Source: Cliona cf. orientalis (Eukaryota; Porifera; Demospongiae; Clionaida; Clionaidae). From it: 64,000 nt of DNA. Positions within the stretch are counted from its first letter, which is position 1. Each line of letters starts with the position of its first letter. The notes beneath the pieces were generated by a model. That model did no database searches. It was not told the origin of the DNA and saw nothing but the letters and a program-made list of their open reading frames with translations. Positions 51,601-61,212 of the stretch are shown here, in pieces. The stretch spans positions 9,095,029 through 9,159,028 of the forward strand of contig OZ005692.1 of NCBI GenBank assembly GCA_963930775.1. Direction: 5' to 3'. Made by a program: the position numbers and the translations under genes.

Positions 51601-53959
51601 TTTCCTATTGCATAATAATTATTATCTTATTATAGGAACCCAACTGATGAAGTTTTCTTTCGCTGAAGTCGACGAATCGGAAAATTTTACATTCAACTTT
51701 ACTTCTAACATTACTATTTACCCAGGTAAAAACATTAATATTGTAGCACTTACCTTTCAATCAAAATATACTATATTATTAACATTATTATTAGCTGGAA
51801 CACCACCAGATGGTTCACCAGTGATGAGAATTCGTACATTCAAGATTTGGCTGATTGCACTCTTTGATACACTAGCGATATTGGGGATCATCTTTGCTGT
51901 GGCGTGCTTTCTATTCAATCTCATATTCAGAAATCGACGGTAAGCAACAGTAGCTAATCTTAAGTTTGCTCAAAGGGGATGTAGTTTCATGTAAGCAGTG
52001 TTCTCCCCAAGCTAAGTTCAAGGCATGATGGGAGGGCATAGTTTGGGTGGAGCCTGTGGCCACATCAAAGCACACGGGACTATCTCTATTGCCACATCAA
52101 AGGAAACTCTGAACTGAAGGCTTGTTGGGCCGACATGCCTTAGGTATGCTGGGGAGAACACCGATGTAAGGAATGACATCATTATGCACGTATTATAGTT
52201 CTAGTGTCACCGTTAGCACTTAAGTTCACACTCGTTTCTCTTTTTACTGCTGATTTTTTTTTTATTTTCCTGTCCATCATTAATAGAACAGTGAGGTTAT
52301 CCAGTCCAACTCTAAACTACTTCATCATTGCTGGTGCAATCTTAATGTACATCTCCATCTTCTTCTACTTACTGCCAACAAAAGAAGAAAATGTGGTAAA
52401 AGCTCGTTGTGTGGTAAGAAAGATTTTAACTATGACATTGTAGGATCTATGAATGATAAATTTTATGCCTTTGCTATTTTAGGTTGAATACTGGCTGTTC
52501 ACTATTGGATACTCCCTGGCTTTTGGTGCTGTCTTTGTGAAAATGTGGAGAGTCTATCAAATATTTCATAACCCCCAGCCGAATAGAAAAGTAACATGAA
52601 TTGATATGACAATTGCAAGAGATTACTCACAATAATTAATATTGTGCCTTTCAGATTCTGACAGACTGGAAGTTAATTTTCATAGCATTAGCCATCACTG
52701 GGCTTACGATGCTATTGCTGATAATTGGAGAAGGAATTCCATTCTTGAGAGGGACTCCAAAGCAGGTGAAAGACCGTGAAAGTCAGCGAGGAAGGGATGT
52801 AAGCTTTTGGCAAAATTAATATCAAACTTTTGAGGGAGAAAGAATTTCGAAGTCTGAGAGCCACCTATGAAAGTTTTTCCATGATATTTAGACATGCCCC
52901 AACCTATTATATACAATATTAATTTAGTATTCCACGAAAATTTTCTTCACGAAATGCTCACTCCCGTGAAAGTTTTCTCCCACACAAGTTTCCCTTTGTA
53001 CCATATAATTATTAGCTAAAAATGATACAACTTATTTCCTTGCAGTCACTTGGAGTCAGAGTGGAGTACTGTGTTTGGATATGCCAAGAGGCAAATGCTC
53101 CAAGCTTCTACTGGCAGATTTTTGTCTTTTTCTACCTCATCATGCTCCAAGTGATCGGACTAGTGTTGGCTATTCAGACGAGAAAAGTAAAACTTCGCGG
53201 ACTGAGAGATTCAAAATACGTCGCTGCCATTATCTACATCTCAAGCATATCAATTGTAGTTATGGCACTGGTGACCTTTGCCCTTGTGAACTTCATCAAT
53301 ATTGGCACGGGGATATTTGTATTCTGTGTCTTCACGCTGACAACAATCTTTCTTGTCCTAATATTTGTCCCAAAGGTGAGAATCAAAATACCCAATACTG
53401 AAACGTGGATGGTCCAATATTGAAAACTTGGGAATGGGCCTGGGAATGAGGCTAAAATGAATTATTGTATTATCGTGATTAAAACTAAGAGAAAATGCTT
53501 ACATCAGCAGTTGGTGGGCTTAGTAGCTAGCTGACTAAATATAAATATCGATCCCTACATGTTTTTTTTCAGATGGTTCTTCTCTATCGCGATCCCTATG
53601 GCAAGAAAAAGAGTGTCGTGGTTCATCATTCTCCATCAGCAGATTCCAAAACCTCAAATGGCATCGCAAATGCCAAGTCAGCAGAACTGGAGAAGAAGGT
53701 TGCCTCCTTGGAGAAGACAGTGCAGGAGGGAGAGAGGACAATGGCTGAATTAAGACAGCGGATTGAGACACTGACAAAAGAGAAAAACTTAGTCCAGGTA
53801 TATTATACCTTATTATGATAGTATGACATCCTTTGTATACAGTCATGCAGTGTATACGTATAATATGTATGATCAATTACTTATGTTTATTAATTTTTAT
53901 AGAATGGAAATGCTATTTCTCTGCGGCCTCTGCCAACAAGTATTTCGAGTGACGTATAA
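42615..53959 (+). CDS. GABA-B-like class C GPCR, gene A (complete)
   Basis: Sixteen exons give 823 residues: 42615-42830, 43141-43281, 43937-44107, 44371-44475, 50094-50165, 50241-50423, 50794-51078, 51419-51491, 51636-51725, 51795-51939, 52287-52413, 52483-52590, 52655-52798, 53046-53375, 53573-53797, 53903-53959. ATG at 42615 starts a signal peptide of about 19 residues. Residues 20-450 are the Venus-flytrap domain; GCGCSVATEPVAE (S102), ISYASSSAVLSDRS and ILYDWYAEEWW (Y254) align with ligand-binding segments of GABA-B1. The glutamate of GABA-B1 that holds the ligand amine aligns by eye with Q319. Residues 460-727 form seven spans (VRLSSPTLNYFIIAG in the first loop and span 2). Residues 766-803 are a leucine-heptad coiled coil, as used for GABA-B dimerisation, with RQR at 791-793. 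Intron 4 is 5.6 kb and contains nested elements and an antisense gene. The ligand is not proven. Confidence 0.92.
43605..43729. mobile_element. Short inverted-repeat element in intron 2
   Basis: GTATCGGTC at the left end and GACCGATAC at the right, with further imperfect pairing (TGATAC/GTATCA) inside. About 125 bp with no coding capacity. Confidence 0.5.
44525..44935. mobile_element. MITE (ACACTAAG family), copy 1, in intron 4 of gene A
   Basis: Starts with CAAGGCGACCTGAACACTAAG followed by a run of A and ends with a run of T and CTACTTAGTGTTTAA, so the inverted ends share ACTTAGTGT/ACACTAAG. It is closely similar to 48893-49310 and more distantly to 45090-45600, all in the same direction. 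Apparent ORFs on the opposite strand are shared only because the DNA is repeated. Confidence 0.75.
45090..45600. mobile_element. MITE (ACACTAAG family), copy 2
   Basis: Begins GCACACTAAGCAG plus A-run and ends T-run plus CTACTTAGTGTGTAA. It is longer than copies 1 and 3 by a roughly 110-bp internal stretch after the left end and more diverged in the middle. Confidence 0.7.
45684..48478 (-). CDS. Unidentified spliced gene nested antisense in receptor-A intron 4 (tentative model)
   Basis: Exon 1 (48478-48381) opens with ATG and 32 codons (includes YRWSSTEAILYFVTRKANG) and a GTAAGC donor. Exon 2 (47479-47403; includes IDSIGYNFIWLDLYYKW) and exon 3 (47215-47082; includes DTPNWPPLHCCRNPLSICAC) continue it in matching phases. 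A diverged copy of the end of exon 3 lies at 46485-46415 (PLSICP, CDCH, YYF) with the same entry and exit phases. A last open stretch (46172-45684, 162 codons) holds two copies of a motif of the form V-x-F-x-[LV]-x-[DE]-G-x-x-G with SxWTP[VI]; a third copy is at 49.4 kb. The join from exon 3 to this stretch is unsolved: the acceptor at 46245 leads to a stop in that frame. I do not recognise the protein family. It may be host or element-encoded. Confidence 0.42.
46338..47134. repeat. Direct duplication, two units of about 130 bp
   Basis: 46338-46478 and 47010-47134 are similar in the same direction and each includes the donor and end of exon 3 (or its copy) of the antisense gene. The spacing is about 670 bp. 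Confidence 0.7.
47813..48069. mobile_element. Fold-back element, relative of 6828-7368
   Basis: The left arm (CCCAGGCACTTCAAG, then GAGGAGAAAGGGCCTGATAC) pairs with the right arm ending CCTGGGTACGAGGCT. It lies in the intron between exons 1 and 2 of the antisense gene. CACCAAG occurs next to both ends, a possible target duplication. Confidence 0.65.
48893..49310. mobile_element. MITE (ACACTAAG family), copy 3
   Basis: Near-identical to copy 1 (44525-44935) over most of its length and in the same direction, starting CAAGGCGACCTGAACACTAAG. It directly abuts the right 21-bp inverted repeat. Confidence 0.75.
49398..49530 (-). pseudogene. Lone last exon related to the antisense gene's C-terminus
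   Basis: After a TATACAG acceptor, 43 codons end in TAA. They read VNFSIVDGKPGLHV and SWTPIAARTRAK, clearly related to the end of the 45.7-kb reading frame (VYFDVVEGTPGLQI, RWTPIACRTRSK). No upstream exon was recognised between 49.5 and 50.1 kb, so this looks like a fragment of a second copy, unless its other exons were missed. Confidence 0.5.
50472..50666. mobile_element. MITE with GGCGGGAATT-type inverted ends in intron 6
   Basis: ATTGGCGGGAATTGAATTTG at the left pairs with the complement of CAAATTTAATTCCCCGCCAAT at the right; the same GGCGGATTT-like motif recurs inside. About 195 bp, non-coding. Confidence 0.7.
51996..52162. mobile_element. MITE with TTCTCCCC-type inverted ends, copy 2, in intron 10
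   Basis: Similar to 24777-24946 along the whole length. Ends CAGTGTTCTCCCC and GGGGAGAACACC. Confidence 0.75.
53418..53453. repeat. Remnant of AGCCTCGT fold-back end
   Basis: ATTGAAAACTTGGGAATG then GGCCTGGGAATGAGGCT closely follows the right end of the element at 6828-7368. No left arm is present. Confidence 0.5.
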
Positions 53960-54337
53960 CTAGAATAATAGTACATGCTATAATATTATTATAGTGACTT
54001 TTGCCATGATTATTACCTTCATAATACATGCATTCATTCATCATTACTAACCACAATATTAATGTTACATTGTACTATGGAAGTATTTAAGTGATCACTA
54101 AACTAAATAGCTATACAGTTCGAGGAAGAGCATAATAGGTATTGCTTGACTTCAACGTCGCCACTACAGGAAGGAAGCTACAACAGTGTCAATTTAATAC
54201 CTATGACTCCGCGGTAGCTAGTCCTACGTACATCTCATAGTCGCATACTAGCTACACTATAATGTTAACTTAGCATTTGACTATGCATTATACTAAAATT
54301 AGCATGCATACAAGTCAGTAGCTGCCTGTCTCTCTCT

Positions 54338-57300
54338 ATGATGATTCAATTTCTAGTTCTACTAAGTCTTAGTTTGTTTTGTGTTGGGGAGTCAGTTCAT
54401 AACCTGACTTTCATGTTTGTGACATCTTTCGGTCAGTCTGGATTCAATGCATCTGGAGTGGTACCAGCTGCTGACATAGCACTTGAGGACATCAACAACC
54501 ATCCTGATGTTCTCCAAGGCTACCACCTCATGTATGATAAAGTGAGAGACTCACAGGTAATGAACTCTAGCATCTCTTCATTAATTTAATAAATAGCTAG
54601 GCAGTTAGAGCTTTGAATGTCTCGTGATAGAAATTCAGTATTAGCATACTCATGGTGAATTCAGTATTAGCATACAAATTTACCAAAAGAGTTAATATTG
54701 GGAAAAATATTATCAGCTAAAATTTTAAGGTTTCAAAAGTTTCAACCATTACACAGAAGGGACCAAAAGGAGCTTTTCAGGCAATTTCCCATAATATCAT
54801 TATGATAATACAATTAAATTTTAACTTTTCTAATAGTGTCATCGTGAGAGGTCACTGGACACATTCTTTGAAGGAATATTATCAGATCCACCGACAGAAT
54901 TGGCAGTTGTTGGGTGTGGATGTTCCGTGGCCACTGAGCCTGTGGCCGAAATCAGTCACCAGTGGAATATATCACTAGTAAGCAGAAGTGTTGCCATATT
55001 TAATACTCGTATCATGGCTACTAAAGCTTGGCAATCACGTAGTAATATTAACATATTCCTGAGCTATACAATGTTATAATGTTTGCATCCATATCATATT
55101 CAAGTGTCACTGAATGAAAGCCAACCCATAAGTACGGGTGGGTAAATCCATTAGGTATCCCTATAGGTTCCTCTATAGTGAACCCTCTCCTGAAGCACTA
55201 TACGTGCATATCCTAGCAACACAATGATTACGACAATATTAATCCAATCCTAGCCAGAGTAGCCGCCATGTAATGTCTGCTACTTTATACTCTGTCTAGT
55301 TAGCTTCCTTCTTAACAGTTGCACATTTACTTATGCAGGAAGCTATGAAGTAACAGATGTTGCAAGTTGTCATAATTATCATGCCATCTTACTTCTGTGA
55401 ATATGCATAAAGCTATTATTTTATCTGTTTTAATCGTACCCAATTCTTTTACCTTTAGTTGTATTTAATTGAGCCTTTGGTTGTATTCACATGTTATTGA
55501 TATGCATGGTGTTTGATTTTCAGATTTCATATGCCTCCAGCTCGCCAACTCTTAGTGAGAGGAGCCGGTTCAGGTCGTTCTTCAGGAACACCTATAACAT
55601 GAAGATCATAGCTCCTGCCTTCCGCTCAGCTGTAGCTCACTTCAACTGGACTAGAATCGCCATAATTACACAAAATGAAGGACTTTTTACTGGAGTAAGC
55701 GGCACTCATGGTGAACAGTAAACATAGCTAGCTCTACTTCTTTCCCCCATTGCCTGTTTAATGTCTGCCGTTACCAGTTTCTGTATTCCAATAGACTGAA
55801 TCAGACATAAAGGAGGAGTTCAGACTTTCAGGAATCACAGTTGAAAGCCAAACTTTTGAGACGTCTGAACAGATGATTACTATCATCGAAGATATGCTTG
55901 TGAGTCATTCACTTAATATCTGTATTAGTAGCTGTTTGAAGTGATCTATTGTACTCACTCCATAAATAGACTAGTGAAGAGGATCATCGAATATTCTTTG
56001 TAAACACGTTTTCTGGACCAGCTAGAGACATAATATGCTACGTAAGTCTCTCCAATATTAACACCTTCTTTCAATGCTTATGCATACCCCTGTTGGCACA
56101 AACCATTAAATTAAATAAGGTAATTATTGCTATTTGTACAGGCACAGAGTCATAACCATGTCTATCCCAATTACGCTTGGATATTTTACGACTGGTATCA
56201 GGATGGTTGGTGGACGATGGATGTATCTGGTGCAGTGTTTGGTGGTTGCAGGGACAGTGAGCTAGCAGGCTTTTTGGACAGAGCAATCACAATAAAGCTG
56301 CCGGATGTCAGTAACAAAACTACAGACATTGGAACTGTGAGTAGCTCCATATTGTTATATTAAGGAGAGCAGTATGTGTTCCCCTTGAAATTTCATAAGG
56401 TGATATGAGTTACATAAGGTGGGGGGGACACACAGACTGAGTCAATCTACATGAAAATTATTGTCTTTCTACAGTCTCTAACAGTATTCATGAATGAATA
56501 CGAAGAAAGAGCAAAAAGAGGAAGCTACATGATCATCAATCAAGCCTACAGGCTCTATGATGTACTGTGGGTGCTAGCTTTGGCTCTGAACGATACGATT
56601 GCCATGATTGACCGCGGAGATGACATTAATGGAACTGGCTGTGACAGAGTCTCTGGTTCGCTGGTTCCACTCGAAGAGTTTGATTACTCCAATAAGAAAC
56701 TGGGATGTCTGATTCAGTGGAATATTCAGCAAACTGACTTTTATGGTCTTACAGTGAGTATATAACAGAGTTGAAATATCATACATAAAACCTATTGTCT
56801 TCATGATAATGAGAGAGCTTGGGGACATTAATAGGGTACTGTGGCAAGGGTACTCTCCCCCCATTGAGTAACCCCCATGATAAATTAAAGTCCATAGAGA
56901 GCACAATGTTATTATTTCCACAGGGTAGAGTTCATTTTGATGAGAATGGAACGCGAATCCTCGGAAATATCGTTTTCCAACAGTACCACATGAAAGGTAT
57001 TATGCTCAAAATTTGCCATACTGACATCCTTTAGATTCCATCTATAACTAACAGGAGGCCAATTAGTGAAACGTCAGTTTGCGTATGTGGATGATACTGC
57101 TAATTACACCTTTATGTTTGATATTGGTTTTGATGATGATGACATTTTTCCAGGTGAGTACACAGCTTAGATAAACAATTTACTGATTTTAAATTTCAGT
57201 CCATAGGGGGGGGGGGGGGCCCGGGGTGGGGGATGGTCCTGATAATATGATGATTATAGGGATGTCCGTGATATGCTTCAGGCATTGGGGGCAGCCACTA

Positions 57301-59628
57301 ATTAGAGCGAAAGTGATGTTAGTGTATCATAATACTCATGATACATGCCATGATACAGGTCATGATACTCATGATAAGGTCATTGTCAAAAAAATTTACA
57401 AGCGTATAATATTACCTAGCTATATACAATCATCATGATAGAAAGGTTTTATCAGTATGGTGTCAGCCATCTGATGTCATGGCTAGGATCTCTGGCAGTA
57501 TTAGAATTTTTTATAAATTCAGGTGGACCACCTCCTGATGGCACACCTTCAAAGGTCATACGCACATTCAAGATCGGGCTGGTGGTAACGTTTTATATTC
57601 TTGCAAGTCTAGGGATTTTATTTGCTATAGCATGCTTGATCTTCAACATCATATTTCGCAGCCGAAAGTGAGCTACTATGATAATTTTATTCACATAATC
57701 ATTATTGTAATAATAATTAGGATTGTGCGACTGTCAAGTCCCACGTTGAACTACTTCATCATTGCCGGCACAATCTTCATGTATGCTTCAATTTTCTTCT
57801 TCTTGCTGCCAGCGAATGAGATGGACGTGGTTGTGGTTCGCTGTGCGGTAAGGATGTATTTTCTAACATGGACTGTGGACAAGGCCATATATAACTCTGA
57901 AAATTAGATTAGCTATTAGCTGTTGTGCTGAAGTATGCTGGTGCATGCAGGTAATGACTACATTTTTTTAAGGTGGAGCACTGGCTGTTCACTATTGGAT
58001 ACTCCCTGGCTTTTGGGGCAGTATTTGTGAAGATGTGGAGAGTCTATCAAATATTTCATAATCCTCATCCAAATAAAAGAGTATGTGCCCACTGTAATAA
58101 TGTATAATGTATGTGAGCAGATTTAATTATGAATATATCATGCAATACAGATTCTGACAGACTGGAAATTGATAATCATTGTTCTTGTGATTGTATTGGT
58201 AGCAGTGTTTTTGCTTATTTTGGGTGAAGCAATTCCCTTCTTAAGAAGGACTGTAGTACTTAAGGACGACCCTGAACATGGAGACGGAAGAAATGTATGA
58301 TCTATTATATCTTAGACTACCTCTCTTACTTATCTCACCAAGAGTGCATAAGAACAAGGTGTAGTTCATGAGAGTATCTATCTAATAGATCAAAGCTTTT
58401 TGTTACGCTTACCAAGCATATATGCCCTTGAAGTTGTTACAAATCTTGTCAATTGCAAGCTGTGCTTTGTATACAATATAAATACTGTATTCTGGAGTTT
58501 GACACTCTCTTTTCCTTCTTATCCTCTCTTGACATCACTCAAACTTTAATACGGAAAAGAGTGATTGGTAGGGCAAGGGACCAGCACTTCCTATAATATA
58601 TAATATATACAGTCCTCTTGAATAGTATTAAATTTTGTTAATGTACCATTAATTCTTACGCTAGGCGCTTGGTGTGAGAGAGAAATCCTGCATCTGGATA
58701 TGTCAAGAGGTCTCCACCCCTGGCTTCTACTGGAAGATTGTTGTCTTTGCCTACCTCGTCATATTTCAAATCATTGGAATAATGCTGGCGTTTCAGACCA
58801 GAAAGGTGCGTCTTCGAGGGCTGAGGGACTCAAAAGAGATTGCTGCCATCATTTACATCTCCAGCATAACCATCGTTGTGATGGCCCTATTGACCTTTGC
58901 ACTGGTCAATTACATCAATGTTGGCACGGCAATATTTGTGGTTGGAATCTTCTTGCTGACAACGACATTTCTTATACTGATATTTATTCCAAAAGTAAGG
59001 AAAAATTAATAATTAGAATTCCTAAACATTATAGCACCATCATTGTCCCTGGACCATTCCCATCTTTTCAGCATGGCTAGCTAGTAGCTAGCTATCAACT
59101 ATGTTAGACACTGCAATTTTGTGAAAATTAATGTTGGGGGGGAGAGGTAGTGCCTTATAATACAATAGCTATAGATCCATAGCAGCCCCAAGGCTGTACG
59201 TATGGTATTGAAGAATACTAGATCGAGCTTTAACACTGTTAAATTTGTAGCCGGTGACTTATAATAAGTCACTTTATTGTACTATCTATACAGATGATAT
59301 TTCTTTATAAAGATCCCAAGGGGAAATCGCTGAGTGTGACACATTCTCAGACGGGATCAGTGAAGGTAGCAAGCAAATTGCCTCCACAAAATAACAAAAG
59401 CGTTACAGATCTTGAAAAGAAAGTGGCATCTTTAGAAAGAGCCAAACAGGAGGGAGAAAAAACAATAGCCGAGCTAAGGCAGAGAATCAATGTACTAATT
59501 AAGGAGCAGGAGAGTGTTATGGAGGTAGAGAAAAATTGAGAGATACACGTAGTTACATTATGTAATTTATTATTATGCAGAAAGAGAATCATGATGTTGA
59601 GATGGAGAATCATTCCACTATGGTCTAG
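54338..59628 (+). CDS. GABA-B-like class C GPCR, gene B (complete)
   Basis: Sixteen exons in the same positions and phases as gene A give 828 residues: 54338-54556, 54837-54977, 55524-55694, 55795-55899, 55970-56041, 56142-56336, 56475-56753, 56924-56996, 57055-57153, 57523-57667, 57721-57847, 57973-58080, 58151-58294, 58665-58994, 59294-59524, 59581-59628. Two adjacent ATGs (54338, 54341) could start it. A signal peptide precedes the flytrap domain (VVGCGCSVATEPVAE, ISYASSSPTLSERS, WIFYDWYQDGWW), then seven spans (VRLSSPTLNYFIIAG, WLFTIGYSLAFGAVF) and a C-terminal coiled coil (SVTDLEKKVASLER) with RQR. The position matching the amine-binding Glu of GABA-B1 is again Gln (INQAYRLYD). All introns are short, unlike the 5.6-kb intron 4 of gene A. 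It lies about 380 bp downstream of gene A and is clearly a tandem duplicate. Confidence 0.93.
57190..57425. other. Intron 9 of receptor B: G-run and ATGATAC-type short repeats
   Basis: A run of ten or more G (about 57208-57235 with interruptions) is followed by several near copies of CATGATAC/CATGATA. It is noncoding between the exons ending at 57153 and starting at 57523. Confidence 0.4.
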
Positions 59629-59639
59629 TCTTGATGACT

Positions 59640-61200
59640 CATAGGAAGTGAACTCACAGAAAACTTATAGGAAAGTACAAAACATTTGCGTAAAATAATA
59701 ATTATTATGGTACCTCTATTGTTATTCACTCTTATTCTTAGCATAATATATAATTATTATGCACTGTGTAGATATTAGTGTTCTAGGACATGTACCTCAA
59801 ATTGATACACAAATGAACAGCTAGGTACTGTGCATGTGTGCTGACTGTGTGTATTGTACGTATAGGGGGTGGAACTATCAATAGTTACTATAATAATATA
59901 TTATATATGAACTACGCAGCTAAATCAATCGATCATGAGAAGGGAATCATTCCTGCAAAATTAATAATCACATTATTTTAATTTATTACAATGCACTGGT
60001 AAGTATCTACTAGCTGAAACTTTTATAATGTTGTACAGCTAAAATAAAGTGGTTGCATAACTGCATCTACTAAGGGCTATAATATACATTTTGGATGGCT
60101 GATATCACTCACCACCGCACCATATTCAGGTGGCCATTAGTCATAACAGATCTATCAGGTCTCAGGTAGTGCACCTATAGCTAGTCTGCCATGCATGCAG
60201 CTGCTGGTGCATGGATGGATGTTTTGTCACAGCATAGCCCTTAAACCACCAAAGGGACCACGAATAATTCAACCTGTTAGCATAATGCTTGTCATATATG
60301 AAGCTAAATTATGTTGATTATGCAGGATCACATAATGAAATTACTATCCTTGAAAAGGATTTTTTTTCCATATTTGGTGAAGAGATAGCCATGCAAGCAA
60401 TTGAAGCACTATACTAGCCATTGAGCTACTAAGCTGTTAATAATGCAAATACCTGAGTATGACTCAGAGCGTCTGGTCGAAACATTGACAAATAATTTTT
60501 ATCCACTTTGAACAATGAAGTTGTCCACAGAGATTCTTTAAAACTATTGGACCAGGTTTCTTTGCAGATAGCAACTGTCACTTCATTATTTAATTTATGT
60601 AACATGCTATATATTTTGAGGCTTCAGTCACACAAATTTTACAATCAGTCGCTCAATTACGTTAAGTCGCTGACTGTCACTTTGAATGCCATGGAAGACG
60701 TGACACTCTATAGTCTGCAAAAGTGCCTTGTATAAGATTTCTATGCTAATAATCAAATATATCCATTCTTACCAACTATGATGTCCAGGAACTGTCTACA
60801 CTAAACAAGATTATTGATTGTGCATATAGTCTATGCATAATGTAATTATGTACTATTTCAGCAGCTACAAACATTAAACATGCTGTATGCAAACTAGTAT
60901 AACAGGTAACTTAAGGTTTGGTATCTTAACGTAATGTTTTGGCTCTGGTAGTTTTTCACAGACCAAAACAGTACTCAGCCACATGGCCACACCTTGACCA
61001 GTAATCTCACAGACCACTATAATATCAAGTTACTGTAGGCTTAGCCCTCAGTATTAAGTATTGGAGTACGTACTAAAATTGATATAGCATAGCTAGCTAA
61101 AACAGTGCTAGCCAGGTATATAACATCTCTGCTCTGGAAATCAGACCGCTAGTAGCTATTTTGGTGAAATTGAGTATTGTTGGCTCTAAGTAAATATTGG
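59640..61200. other. Intergenic region between receptors B and C
   Basis: About 1.6 kb of AT-rich sequence. A 75-codon plus-strand ORF near 60.5 kb has no support. No repeat family or promoter element was recognised. Confidence 0.5.
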
Positions 61201-61212
61201 TTGTAGTATTTT

